This document shows positions 1 to 11,776 of a stretch of DNA of 64,000 nt, in pieces. Location of the stretch: assembly GCA_003667245.1 (NCBI GenBank), contig RCNN01000125.1, forward strand, positions 20,057-84,056, written 5' to 3'. The notes beneath the pieces are model-generated. The model did not search any database. It saw only the letters and a list, made by a program, of their open reading frames with translations, and was not told the DNA's origin. Within the stretch, counting starts at the first letter, position 1. Each line of letters opens with the position of its first letter. The position numbers were made by a program, and so were the translations under genes. This DNA is from Heterostelium multicystogenum. Taxonomy: Eukaryota; Evosea; Eumycetozoa; Acytosteliales; Acytosteliaceae.

Positions 1-2412
1 CGTTACCAAATCAAAGTGTATGGCGACCCTTATGCGATTCAATCTGCAGTCCAAGAGATATCCAATCTCGCCCAAGAGGTTTCTCGGCTTCCCCTAAGAA
101 CACAAATCAATTTAGTTAGTGGAGGTGGAACTGTTTTGCTTATGCAAGGCTCAACCGACCAATATGAAACACTGAGCTTCGTTGACTTCAAACTTCAAGA
201 TGTTCAAGTAAATATCTACCATTTCTTCAAGCGTCCATTCCGTCCAGTGCTTGTTCGTCAACCCAGCAACAAGGCGAAACAAAACAATGAAGAATCCTAT
301 CTCGAATTTGGCTCCTCAATGTATAGGCAAATGGAAAGGATCTACAAGTACTACAAGCCTGAAGAACATGGTGAGATAAGTGCTCATCTCAGATTAGGCT
401 CTATCTACATCTTCAACGTCCCATACACAGGCTATCAAAAGAGTATTGCAGAAACTCGTAAATCACTCGCTTCTTCCGCCAAAAAAGCTCTTTCCCTCAA
501 TGAGCATGCAACTCCACTTCCCACAAAAGTCAAAAAGCCCAATAAACCAAAAAAACGCATGGTCACAAACAAGATGAGCTCGTTCACTTCCGTTGATCAG
601 CTAGAGCTTCCACCCATTCAAGAGTCGGATACATCCAATCAACCCCAAACAAAGACGTCCGAACCGATAACACCAACAATACCAATGAACAATCTCAAAG
701 TTCACTCTGAAATACCTCCTATTCAACTAGAACCAACTGGTGAGACAACAAATCATGTCAAACGCAAACCAAATGGCATCGAAAAATCCAACCTACCTGG
801 AACTGTCTCGGTCACAATTGCCAATTCAGCAATCTCTGATGAGAAATCATATATTAAGAAAGCAAAACTTGATTCAAACAGTAGCACAAAAGCCAGTTCA
901 CCATCAAATTACAAAAATTGTAATATTAAACAGGAATATAAACAGCCACCAACTACCTCATCTATAATTGTACCTCCACCTCGATTCGTGAGGAAATCAA
1001 ACCCTCCAAACACCACCAAACCAGGAGTTCCAAATTCCAAACCTGAAGTTTCTGAACCACCTCCCCCTCCTCCACCAACTACACCATACCCATATGCTAC
1101 AAATGATAATGAACCACCTCCACCTCCTCCACCAACAACCCCATACCCATACTCTATAAAAAGTGAGAATGAACCACCTCCTCCTCCTCCACCAACTCCT
1201 ACCAACCGAGTGGTAACAATAGTCCCTCCACCGCAATATATTCCATCCAAAAAATATTACCCAACCAACCAATATTATTACTCACACTACAACTCACCTA
1301 AGAACAAACAAACAAAACTTAAAATACCCAAGCCCAAACCCAAACCAAAAGCAAAAGCAAAACCAAACCAAACAGCACCTACACTACCACCGTCATTCAT
1401 ATCGAAATCAGACACACCTGAAGAACCATCTAGTCCAACTACAGATGAAACAATTGAAATTGGTGGAAGTAAAGTGAAATCAATGAAGCTAAAGATGGAT
1501 TTTGGTAAAGACCTAAAGTTCCAAACCGCCAAAAATCCGAAATCTGCTTTCGTTGTCTATATCAGGGATTATGATGAAGCTCTCAAGAAGCTCCAATCTC
1601 TTGGATGGACTCTAATAGACATACCAATGAATGATCCATCAACTACACTTCCAATCGAAGAATGCTCAGAGTTCTACTCGATTTCATTCCACCACTTTAC
1701 CAAAAAACTGGAAATGAAAGTTTGGGCAGACTCCAATCTCAATTCCTGCAAGGTAGGCAACACAAATCTCAACTGGTTGACATGTGACTACAGGACAACC
1801 CAAGAAAATCTTGATGTTCGATACTCGATCCAATCAAAGAAAGTCTACAGCCAGTCCACCGAGGAATACAAGGCTCATATGAGCAAACCAATCATTCAAT
1901 TCAACACCAAAGAACTCTGGCAATGGCGAACAGACCGATGACCAACAAGAAGACGACCTCGACGAAAAGAAATTCATCGTTGCACCGGAATACAGAGACT
2001 CTGTCTTTTTGATACGACATCACACCGATATAAAGCGATTGAAAGTGCCTACCTATCACCCAATGCACGAATACAACCTGCGCGCCACCCTCAGAAAGAC
2101 CAAAGAGTATACCAACGAGGGCACACACTACAACACCAAAACAGAATTGGAATTAGAAATGAACATACCAAAAGCTGAACACATTCACAAATTCATTATG
2201 CAATATTGGTAAGTATATTATTCACTTAGTGAATCTCTCATGCATGCACTGCACCAAGCCAGTCAGGTGGCTGCCAGATGTAAATCTATATCTGGATGCG
2301 AGGTTGATATGAATCTTTTCAGATCCAATTAGTATACTAATTTATTATTGTGTAACCAATCATCTATAGGCTTTTAGGTCAGATGCTACTTCATACTTTT
2401 AATAGTCAATAA
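1..2412 (+). CDS. Proline-rich protein with possible KH-like N-terminal part; 5' end outside window
   Basis: The frame is already open at base 1, and the first possible start at base 16 is GTG, so the true start lies upstream. The visible N-terminal part (about 150 residues) has an alternating pattern (IKVYGDPYAIQSAVQEI) that could be KH-like. A Pro/Lys-rich linker follows, with three near-identical units of the form EPPPPPPPTTPYPY at about 1054-1200. A folded C-terminal part rich in W and Y follows. The frame stops at 1941, but the next frame is open from 1883 and reads on as TDDQQEDDLDEKKF to 2212, so one base is gained or lost in 1883-1941. The sequence TTG-GTAAGT at 2207-2214 is a good splice donor. 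Splicing to an acceptor at 2369 gives a short last exon ending at 2412; without it the gene ends at 2212. I do not recognise the family. A role in RNA binding is only a guess from the N-terminal pattern. Confidence 0.55.
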
Positions 2413-3046
2413 TAACAATGCGATGATGATACTGATGTTAATTAATTGTAGTATCTTTAATAAATGTAAATGACTACCATGTAACAATGGCACAGAACCC
2501 CAACTCTCACCCATCACCACAGATGGTGAGAGGATTGCGACAAAAAATGAACATCTCTTCAGCTCATCACGTGGACCAATAAATAAATAATAAATGGTAG
2601 TGGTCAATTAGCATTTATTATTATTCTTGTTGTTGAAAACTCACTTTGTGTTAAGCTGTTACTGCTTAATTTGCTTGAAAAGATATATAATTTAATATTA
2701 AATTCTCCCCCCTCTCTTTGCCATGCTTATCATACATTTCTATTCGAATCTTTTTTTAACACACTTCAATCCAATCACGATCAGTGTATGAATAGACTTA
2801 TATATTTGAGTAATTAAGAATAAATAGAAATTAAATTTACTAATAAATGATGAATTTAATATAATTGTATGTTAACTTTGTATTTCAATACTTTTAAAAT
2901 TATTATTTCATTCCATTCCATTCCATTTTTAGATCTAATTGTTTAAAGTTAAACAAATACTAAATTGATCAAGTTGTTGTTTTTTAGATTTATAGAAAAT
3001 TAAATATTTATAGTTTTATCTAAAGTTAACATTTTGGTTTGAAAAA
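2413..3046. other. Intergenic, AT-rich
   Basis: No coding region was recognised. The stretch contains T-rich and A-rich runs and a triple ATTCC repeat near 2910, and presumably holds the promoter of the gene starting at 3047. Confidence 0.6.
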
Positions 3047-4354
3047 ATGGATATAAGTTTATTAAATAAAATAAGAATAGAAAATCCTATTATTTATGGT
3101 GGTGTAAATAGGGGATGTGTACACTATGCATATGGAAACACTCTTGTCAAGTATGACATGGTTAAAAACAAAAGGAATCTCCAACAGTTTGGAAGATCCA
3201 AGATCACTCGCTGTGTAGAATCCATTGAGAATGACTCAATCTTCCTTGTAAATACCAAGTCAGAGATATTCCAACTTTGTTACAACAAGAAACCTCATGA
3301 TATTCGACTCCTAAAGCCCATACTAAGCTATCAGCATCCAATATTGAACCTTCAAAGTGTTGCAAACAATCGTTTGTTCATTCAATTCAATGACAGTCAA
3401 TCCGAACAAACCAAGACCTGTATCATTGATTTCAAATCAAAAGAAATCGTCTATCAAAATGCAAAGTGCCCCACCATTCTCGCTAGTTCAATAGGGGCCG
3501 ATGCTTCTCCCTCGGTTGTGGAAGTAGGCAACTCAAATCTAGAATTGTTACGATACAATCCAAGTGCAAATCAGTATGAAATTACAAAACACCTTGACTT
3601 CAAAGAAGGTATTCATGAAGCATTATCGAACTCCCATAGCAAATACATTTATGTCATTCACAAAGATCGAATGAACTTGACTCTTTGGAACATTCAAGAT
3701 AATAGAACCAAGCTCATACCTATTGGCGGACAAGTTCAAATGGCTAAGCTATTGGACAAGGATACGATACAAATCAAATGGATTGAGTATGGTAAAGATG
3801 AATCCCATCTCTCGGTATACCATATCGCTCATGGATGGTGTCATTTAAATCAAGACCAAATTGATTGGAACTTATCATTTATGCTATCACATCATTTGGC
3901 TACATGTAACAAAGACCAAATACAAATACGATCACTGTGTGATAAAAATGTTGTCTACAGCAACAAATATGATTCAGAGATCTTATCGATCAGATCAATT
4001 GATAACCTTCTAATACTTGTTGAATGCAAGGATTTTTTAGCAGCCTACAAACCTAATATTACCATCAATCAGTCTGATGAATATCACACCCAAATCAAAT
4101 TGGCAATCAAATACTATGATGGTTACTCTGCAAGAAATATAATCAACAGAATATTTAATGAACTCGAAGAAAGTAATCATAATTACTTACATATCATTGA
4201 ACAATTGGATGATATTCATTCAGCTCTCCTCGAATCACCATTGAAATCAGAAGCAAGATGGTTCTCATTGAAATATCACCGATTGACCAACAATAATGAC
4301 TATTTGTCAATCTTCAAGAGCAACAAAATGCAAAGAAAGATTGATTGTTGGTGA
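3047..4354 (+). CDS. Beta-propeller-like protein of unknown function
   Basis: This is one uninterrupted 435-residue frame with an ATG in an A-rich context (aaaaATGG), typical of this genome. Most of the protein consists of short beta-strand-like segments (YGGVNRGCVHYAYGNTLVKYD, SIFLVNTKSEIFQL, LFIQFND), as in WD40-type propellers. The last ~100 residues look helical (IINRIFNELEES, LHIIEQLDDIHSALLES). No clear WD dipeptide series is present. The C-terminus runs into the start of the methyltransferase gene in another frame: the two frames overlap at 4296-4354. The last residues (MQRKIDCW) are therefore probably not native, and the protein may be cut short by a frame error or a collapsed assembly. 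A nucleolar propeller (UTP8/NOL11-like) is one possibility, but I cannot support it from motifs. Confidence 0.55.
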   Translation: MDISLLNKIRIENPIIYGGVNRGCVHYAYGNTLVKYDMVKNKRNLQQFGRSKITRCVESIENDSIFLVNTKSEIFQLCYNKKPHDIRLLKPILSYQHPILNLQSVANNRLFIQFNDSQSEQTKTCIIDFKSKEIVYQNAKCPTILASSIGADASPSVVEVGNSNLELLRYNPSANQYEITKHLDFKEGIHEALSNSHSKYIYVIHKDRMNLTLWNIQDNRTKLIPIGGQVQMAKLLDKDTIQIKWIEYGKDESHLSVYHIAHGWCHLNQDQIDWNLSFMLSHHLATCNKDQIQIRSLCDKNVVYSNKYDSEILSIRSIDNLLILVECKDFLAAYKPNITINQSDEYHTQIKLAIKYYDGYSARNIINRIFNELEESNHNYLHIIEQLDDIHSALLESPLKSEARWFSLKYHRLTNNNDYLSIFKSNKMQRKIDCW

Positions 4355-5132
4355 TGGCGATTTCTCATTCACAATGGCCCTGCTCAACAAACATTCGGAT
4401 TATCATAAATTCTTGCCTAAAGCTCTCACCTCCTCTGAACTTTCAATGTCGCCTTTTAATAGAGAGGACATCCAACAAAGAATGAAAACAATGAATGATC
4501 TTGGTGTGGAAACCTTTGTCGGTGTCAATGCTACTGATATATCAAACCTGTTGCCCGGTCGCCGAATCAAAAGAATTCACTGGAACTGTCCATGGGCAGA
4601 TATCAATTTCGATAATGTCAGCAAGCACTATAAATCCGTTCTTATATCTTTCTTTATTTCTGCATCTCACCTCCAACACCCGGGAGACCGTATCCATATA
4701 ACCTTGACCCAAGAACCCGAGAAATATCGTTGTAAACAAATGGAGAATCCTATAGTTCGCTCCTCACTAAGATCCAACTATAGGCTCATTAGAAAGAGGA
4801 GACTGTCCAATGACAGATATCCAGGCTACGTTCACCACTACACTAGCTTGGAAAATGCATATGCTGGCGATACTAAGAGAGAATTCATTTTCGAAAAGGT
4901 TGATCCTCGCGAGACACCAGATGTCGACAACACCACCCAAGACAGGAATGAAATCATGCTCAACGCCAACAAATTGATGGATCCCAACAAGAAGAAGTAC
5001 AAAGTGCTTCAAGATACTACAACCTATTTCCACCCTGTATGTAACAAAACCTTCACCTATGAAGATTGCTATTACGAGTGTAGTACAGATGATGACTCCT
5101 CAGATTACTTTGAATCGGATGGTGATGAATAA
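4296..5132 (+). CDS. BMT5-like (DUF2431) rRNA uridine methyltransferase
   Basis: The glycine-rich SAM-binding loop LIVGDGDFSFTMALL near the N-terminus is the hallmark of the 25S rRNA (uridine-N3) methyltransferase BMT5-like family. It is followed by GVNATDISNL (the second acidic position), then IHWNCPWADINFDN. That segment corresponds to the family's F-N-F-P-H block, here with a Cys-Pro-Trp variant. PGDRIHITL is the expected strand after the helix. Family members methylate large-subunit rRNA in the nucleolus; the substrate here is inferred. The C-terminus is acidic and Ser-rich (TDDDSSDYFESDGDE). The only upstream ATG in frame lies inside the 3' end of the preceding gene, so either the genes overlap by 59 bases or sequence is missing. 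The 278-residue length is typical for the core domain. Confidence 0.72.
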   Translation: MTICQSSRATKCKERLIVGDGDFSFTMALLNKHSDYHKFLPKALTSSELSMSPFNREDIQQRMKTMNDLGVETFVGVNATDISNLLPGRRIKRIHWNCPWADINFDNVSKHYKSVLISFFISASHLQHPGDRIHITLTQEPEKYRCKQMENPIVRSSLRSNYRLIRKRRLSNDRYPGYVHHYTSLENAYAGDTKREFIFEKVDPRETPDVDNTTQDRNEIMLNANKLMDPNKKKYKVLQDTTTYFHPVCNKTFTYEDCYYECSTDDDSSDYFESDGDE

Positions 5133-5247
5133 TCAGCTAATTAAACATCTTCATTAATGTTTAACAAACCAATCTAATAAATAACCATAGTTATAATATA
5201 AATAAAGTAAATTAAATAAAAGACAATACTTTAAAATACATGTATTC

Positions 5248-7010
5248 TTATTGTGCATTTGGTATAAGACCAAAGTACGACATTGCCTTCACGAAGTTAT
5301 TGTATATGTTTTGGCCAGATAGATCAAATCCACTAGACAAATCTGTTGAAGGTGGAGTCTCATTTTTAACTAAAATAGAAATCAATTAGTATCTGATTCT
5401 ACTCATAGATTACCTCATACATACCTTGATAAATATACTGAATCATATTTAATGATTGTTCTTGAATCTTATGAAGTTTAAATCTGGCTACCGAAGACAT
5501 TGATCCAAGTATATTTGATCTCTTTGTATTTACAACAAGAACTAGTGTATGAAGAGATCGATTGGAAGAAATCATTTCAATAAAACCATCGATATCTTCG
5601 ATTTTTGAAGTTAATCCTGTTCCAATGACCATCTTTTCCAGGTGATGGTTCAAAATAAAGATGTTGGTCAAGATACTGCTGTCAAATCTATCACTATTAA
5701 TGTATAAATTGCTATTGATTGATAGATACTCAAGTGAATCTGCATTTGTGCACCATAGGTTGTCTAACCAATTGTCGTGCTCTAGTTTTAATGTATGAAT
5801 AGTAAGCTCTGACAGATTTGTTATAAATTTCGTTGGACTAAAGAATATGGAGTAGGATGTTTCGTCCAATGTCATCGAACGATGTACTTCGTGGAATACT
5901 AATGTTCGTAGAGTTGTATTGGGATGACTAGTTAAACTGACGACTCCACCATATTCAGGTGTTGTTAATTGATTGATAATAGTTTGGAATTCATCCAAAT
6001 CATTGTTAAATATGGTTCTCATTAACATGAGTTTTCTTATACTGTTGTTGGACAAGATCTTTGAGATTATTAAATCTGAAAGGTCGAGAGATAGTCTGCA
6101 ACTAACCAATGTCCTGCATTGTGAGATAAACAAAATTACATCTGGTGAGGAAGAAGCTAGCACTGAACTAAAAGTAAAGTTTATCTTGGTGAGGTTGCGG
6201 CATTGACGTAGATAGTCGATTTCATGTGTAAGTGGATGTGTATGGAATACAGAATGACTAAAACTGAGCAAGGTTTTGGTAGATTCAATGGGAATCTTAG
6301 AATCTAACTGGCTAGAGGTAGTACAAGAGAGCTTCTCAAGAACACACTCAGGGGAACTGTTAACTCTATCATACACAATCATTCTTTCCCTAATTGGTAT
6401 AATCCTTGGATCCTCACTCGACAATGAGAATGTAGGAATGTAACGTAAGGGAACCTTTACTTCTTGGAGCACCTGATAGAATCGATCCTCAGAGTTTGCA
6501 AATATGCCATAGAAGGCTATGGGATTATTGATCTGGTTGACAATGTTGATCAGTATTTTGAGGAATCCAGGCTCAATCGAATAGTTATAGTAGAGTATGA
6601 TATTTCGGAAACGGAGGCAAACCTTCTCAAAGAGATCGAGATACCGTGACAACATAAAGTCTATTGTAAAGGAATTGAGTGGGTATATAATAGCAGTGTT
6701 GGCATGGCTGAGCACACAATACTGGTCATTCAACAGGTGTTTAAAATCACTGTAAAGCTTGAACAAATGAAAAGTGGCACTTGGGAAATCACACCGTACC
6801 ACGATATTGGAGTTGCTAATCTCCCATTTCAAAAAGCCAAAACCATCGCCTTGAAACCAGACCCAAAGATATCCTCCAGCCAAAATCATAATGTTTATCA
6901 ATGAAGCAATAATGAATTATTAATTTCTGAATATAAACATTAAATATTTCACTATTATTGTTATTATTATTATTATTATTACAATTATTGCTTGAACCTA
7001 TAATTTCCAT
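5248..7010 (-). CDS. F-box-like / leucine-rich repeat protein with internal +1 frame shift
   Basis: The protein starts at 7010 with MEIIGSSNN and a poly-Asn tract (AAT/ATT repeat, 6955-6985). An F-box-like helix pair follows, ending GWRISLGLVSRRWF, and then about 480 residues with irregular leucine-rich repeats (LEKLSCTT, NLTKINFTFSS, TNLSELTIHTLKLEH). The N-terminal frame runs off into unrelated residues after RRWF; the rest of the protein is read one base further on (GFLKWEISNSN). The shift falls in TGG-TTT-TGG at 6845-6837. The second gene of this family (28722) shifts at the same codon. At the 3' end a GTATGT donor at 5424 and a TTTTAG acceptor give a 55-nt intron (5424-5370). A last exon, 5369-5248, reads VKNETPPSTDLSSGF and ends PNAQ-stop. 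F-box proteins are substrate adaptors of SCF ubiquitin ligases, but the F-box assignment rests on a weak pattern. Partner and substrate are unknown. Confidence 0.65.
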
Positions 7011-7289
7011 TTATTTCTTTCAGAAGTTGTAACTCTAATTGATGTTAGGTGATTGTGCTCAGCCAAAAAAGGTTACCCTAAAAATTTCCATTTTTTAGTT
7101 CAAAATGTTTAAAAATTCCAAGTTTATCAATTCTTTGAAATATTTCCACTTAAGCCATCTTTTATAAAAATACATATTATAAAGTCACTACTCTTAAGTT
7201 TATTTTTCTAGACTTTCAAATCAATCAGATTCGATTTTGCACGCTATCTATTTATTTAACATCTGGGTTTGATATTATTTCCATTATCA

Positions 7290-8016
7290 TTATTTGAAAT
7301 GGTCTAGAACAACTGGACAATCATGTATAATATCCAAGTCAATTTCATTTTCTGTAAATCTTTGACCCACTACTTCACTAAGATATTTAGTAGTAGCTAG
7401 ATCTTTGACCCAAAACAAATTGATTGACGGTAGAAATGAGTCATGATCAATCAGGAATTTCACTACTTCTATATGGCCACTTTCGGTTGCTATGATCTTT
7501 GCATTATTACTTGGTCTTTTCGTTTGATTTTCTTTAAGAAATTTCAGGTATTCGATGTTTCCATTCTTTATTGCACCATCCAGGGCAGCTGGGGTACATC
7601 CTTCCGTTCTATGAATATGCAAGTATTGTACATAGCCAAAATGAGGTGCCAAGTCCATAGCTCTTGTTGTACATCCTTCAGTTATATTATAATAGAAAAA
7701 CTAAACAATATAAATATACCCCTTCGATGTAACTGAATCAATCAAAAAAATTCACATTTTATATCAGAACTCTGTTCATGTATCCATTTCACAACCTCCA
7801 ATTGGTTGGACAGCTTAAGGTTGTGTTTTTCAGCCAACTGTTGAAGAAGTTGCAGATTTCCATTCTTTGATAGAAGACAGAACTTGTGATGATACCTGGA
7901 AATTGTTTGCTCAAGTAATCTTCCAAATTGTAAAGTGAGAAGAGTGCTACTCTCTTTGATATATGTGGTGGTATTTGAATTCGTGATGTCTCCAAAAAAT
8001 ATTTGTCTATTTCCAT
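7290..8016 (-). pseudogene. Ankyrin-repeat protein, short and frame-broken
   Basis: Ankyrin-like units of the dictyostelid type are visible in pieces: GNLQLLQQLAEKH, NQLEVVKWIHEQ, HRTEGCTPAALDGAIKNGNIEYLKFL, and GHIEVVKFLIDH. A start at 8016 gives MEIDKYFLETSRI. The frame then moves by one base near 7895 (after KQFPG), and there is a stop near 7745 (CEFF-stop). Reading resumes in another frame before EGCTTRAMD at about 7690. The second break may be an intron of about 50 nt, but I could not find a convincing donor. The whole piece is only about 240 residues against 500 or more for the relatives at 56-64 kb. It could be a decaying copy or a real gene with sequence errors. Ankyrin repeats bind other proteins; no partner can be inferred. 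Confidence 0.55.
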
Positions 8017-9093
8017 GGAGTGAAATTATTTATAATTTCAAGATATGGTAATTTTCATTTGTTAAACATTTATATATATAATAACTATATGTTTTTATGG
8101 AAATTATCAATTGTTCTTGAAAATATTACATTCAACTTTATTTTTCAGAACTGATTGATCAAAAATTCATAACAAACTGAAATGAATGGTTTTCTATCAA
8201 TGAAGTCCCAAAATTATCCTAATATAATAAATTATGGAATAATTTATATTTAATAACTTTAAAATGTTTACAACAAATCCAAATTTCAAAATAATAATAA
8301 TAATAATAATATATAGACTACAGATACAATATATAAATAATTATTAATTAAATTTTGGATATTTCAATTCCATTCTAATTCTTTTAATTCCAAAATATAT
8401 AAATATTAAATTAAAGTATTTATTTATAGTATTTTTATTTATATTTTAAATTTAATTTTAATTTCTTATTTTAAAATTGTTACATTAAAAAATATTACAT
8501 TCAAAGACTTATTAATGAAAGTTCATAAATCCATTTCAAATATATTTTTTACACACAAGAAACCATTTATTATCCACTTTTTTTTTAATTTTTTTATTAA
8601 TCTTTTTTCAAAATCAATAACACCCTTTGTTGTTTTTTTTGTTTTTTTTGTTTTTTTTTTTACTCTCCTTATAAAAGTTATTTTGTGCGTCACAAAAGTT
8701 AACCTTTTTAAAAAAAACAACAGAAAATATTTAATAGTAAATAAATACAATAAACAAATAATAAATTATTAATAATAAATAGATAAATAATAACAAATAA
8801 TCATAGATTCATAAATAAATAACCGTATACAAACTATAGTAAATAATTTAAATTTATAAATATATTTTTAATAGTTTTTTATATTTAAAAAATATTTTAT
8901 ATAAATTTTGTCATATTTTAATTTATTACTATCACCTTTTACACAATTGTATATGTAACTATAGATACTTATATCATATTGTTTATTTATCTATTTATTT
9001 ATTTAGTTAATTTGTTATTTAATAGTATTTAAAAACACATATTATTATTTAATTTATTTTTTTAAAAAATATTTTTTTATTTACGTAAATATT
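8017..9093. other. Intergenic, very AT-rich
   Basis: The stretch is made of long A/T runs, an AAT repeat near 8290-8310, and T-rich blocks at 8579-8660. Open frames here consist almost only of K, N, F and I codons and show no protein-like pattern, so I see no gene. Confidence 0.7.
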
Positions 9094-10330
9094 TTATGTG
9101 GCACAACACACCACACACTTTGTAAAAACAAATTTCAATTTAAACACACAAAAAAACACACACTGAAGGAGTTCGTTCATATTATTTTGCTGTGGATTTT
9201 TTTTTTCTTCTTCTCCTTTTTCTTTTTCTTCTTCCCATTTAAACTTTTTGGAGTTCTCTTGACAAAGTGTCTTGAGAGCTGTGTGTGGCCAGAGCATCAC
9301 GCCTGCCAATTTAAGTGCTTTTACAGTGATAATTCGCTCTAGCATGGAAGTGTCACTTCTGAACCACCCAAGATATGCAGCATTGAAGGATATTTGTCTT
9401 CGCGATACAGGTTAAAGTTGTACATTGGTTTTACCTTTCTCGTTGGATTGGTAAACGATTTCATCTGTAATACCAACACTGAATGATGTTCCAACAAACA
9501 CAAATGCATCAGCCGAATTAATCCAACTCATCGCTTCGTAGTATCGCAGGAAGGAATGTGAATTGTAGTCTTCGTCAAACAGCAGTGACTGTGGCAATAT
9601 TGGGGAGCGACAATTTGGACAGTTTGGTGGTGTATTTGTAAGTTACCATCTTTCATTGATGTACCATTTATAGCTATAGTCATTCAAAATGTTAGTTAGA
9701 TCTATTCACAAGCATAAACAGAATGCCAGTAATTACCATAAGAATTATATCTAAATTATATATTGATTCATCATATGTATATTTACAACCTGGTTTAATG
9801 CTGATATTTAAGAAGTGAAGAATGACATTAGAGATGTGCAATATTAAATGGAGCTATTAGTACAACATACCATTTATACAGTCCTATACGACCGTGTATT
9901 TCTATCACTTTTGGTTCAGGCACACCTGATTTAAGATGTAGCTCGTCGATATTTTGTGTGATTACTCTAGTATTGCATAGTCGAATGAGATTGCTTATTG
10001 CAAAGTGACCAGGGTTTGGTTGTGCATCTATATATTCTTGTTTTTCATGTGTACGCAACCAAAAATTGATTCTACATAGCAAGCAAATTGACTAGTTAGC
10101 ATAAGAGCATTAAATAGCATTAGTAATGACGAATACATACCCACCAAGCAGCTGGATTTTGTTTAAACTTCTTTCTTGTTCCCCAGTTCACGATGAACTC
10201 CTCCCAAATGGCTTTCTTTGTATTTCTGTATGCAGACATCCACTTGGTACACTCAATCCAGCACCAGTTATAAATACGATGCGCTTACCAGTGAGCATAA
10301 TCGGTTGCGAGTCTCTCGAAGTTATCTTTA
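9094..10330 (-). pseudogene. Sirtuin (SIR2-family NAD-dependent deacylase), broken in several frames
   Basis: The family motifs appear in order. They are RIVFITGAGLS (NAD-binding loop, about 10280-10250), then SAYRNTKKAIWEEFI and PAAWW, then [12 protein letters not shown]. Next come [21 protein letters not shown] (catalytic-site block with the His) and VIEIHG. The second half of the zinc site is NCPNC near 9610, and VGTSFSVGI is the late nucleotide-binding segment. A GTATGT donor follows PAAWW near 10139, and a second intron appears to follow RIGLYK near 9865. At least four one-base shifts are needed: before TGKRIVF, after GLSVPSG, near KDGNL/TNTPP, and at KTNVQL near 9413. Another is needed near the C-terminus, where reading may end at 9339 or continue to 9094. 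Sirtuins remove acyl groups from lysines using NAD+. The motifs are well kept, so this may be a functional gene with sequence errors rather than a dead copy. Confidence 0.72.
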
Positions 10331-11776
10331 TTCTTTTATATAATATCTATTTATATAAATTGATATAAATACAAATATTTAGTAAATTTAAATATAAAAA
10401 AGTATATTGTAATATAAATAGTGTTAGATATATAGGGATTCATCGGATTAAAGCAAGTAATCAACAAATAACAAAATCATTAAAGAGAAAAATTAAGTGT
10501 GTACAGATAGATAGTTTAAAAGTTTGATAAAATATAGGGACAGGTTAAGAAATATCAATATTTAGAATAAAAATGAGCGGATACATTTGATTGAAAGTAG
10601 AATACGAGAATATAGATTGATATTAAAATAGATACATGATTAGTAAATCGGGGAAACTAGAGCATCGTGAATCCTTTCTATTATTACATACAGTTTCAAA
10701 TGTCACTTATTTCATCATCATCACAGGTCTCCATTTTATCAATGTTGAAGTGATGTGCATTCTCTTCTGTAATTATATCCATAGGTATATCACTATTACT
10801 CATTCTCTACAGATATATATAATAATAATATATAAAGCTAAAATAAACAAAACTAATCTAAACTAAACTAAACTAAACTTAAAAGTTCTATCTCTTTGAT
10901 TTGATAGTTATACTATAAGTTGAATGAATATCAAGTAGAGCAAGCACAATTGAATTACCAAACAAGGTTTATCTTTGGATAGTTATGTTGTGGATATTCA
11001 ATATGTTATTATTATAAATACTATAATTATCTGTATCTAAATCTTTGTTTTTAAAAATGAATTGAATAAAAACATCAATGCTCTATTTGATGTTTTATTA
11101 TATTTTGAAAAATAATGAGTGGGGGGGTGTTGCTGTTGTTTGTGTTTGCTATTATTGTTCTTGTTGTTGTTGTTGTTGGATAATACTAATACTCAAAGTA
11201 ACCATCAACAAATTTACAAAAAAGGTGTTTTCTGTCATTAGGAGGACACTCACTCTCTGCATATTGTCTATTTCTCAAAAAATTTAAATTTCATTATTCA
11301 TTTCGAAACCCATAATATTTAAATTTGATTTTCAAAAAATTTCGTTACCTCCAAACTCTATGCAATCTTATCCAATAGGGGCTCATTTTAACATTCAGTT
11401 TTTCTTTTATCCATAACATGTTATCATGCATGATGCTGATCAACCAAAACCACCACAGGACATCCAAATATATCTTTTAAAAAATAGAGATGGTGAATAT
11501 TTATTTATTTATTTAGATTTAGAAACAAAAAAAAACATAAAAAAAAACTATTTACTTAGAGATATTATTAGTAATAATAATATTATCAATATCAAGATAT
11601 ACTCAAAACTAGTTATATAAGTTTAAAGATAAGATTGAGGTTGGATTAGTTTTATTAATTATATGTGCATGTACAAAAGTTTCTTTGAGATTGGAGGTAT
11701 TTGGAAGGGCGATGTTGCTATAGGAAGGCAACAAACTACATTAGTTGGGCCAAGGTATGTTTTAGAGGAATGTCTC
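10331..11776. other. Intergenic, low-complexity AT-rich
   Basis: The stretch contains an AAACT tandem repeat near 10855-10880 and a GTT repeat near 11165. A 64-codon open frame at 11426-11620 (MHDADQPKPPQDIQIYLL) becomes simple K/N/I sequence in its second half. I do not call a gene. Confidence 0.55.

Noticed and set aside
909..1250. Minus-strand frame made of long glycine runs
   Set aside because: Direct complement of the seven-proline units; no other protein-like feature.
8515..8772. 85-codon frame on plus and 75-codon frame on minus
   Set aside because: Both consist of F/K/I/N codons from T and A runs, with no start context or pattern.
11426..11620. Small plus-strand gene (64 codons)
   Set aside because: The first 40 residues look plausible, but the rest is A/T simple sequence, and no splice site, homology or promoter feature supports it.
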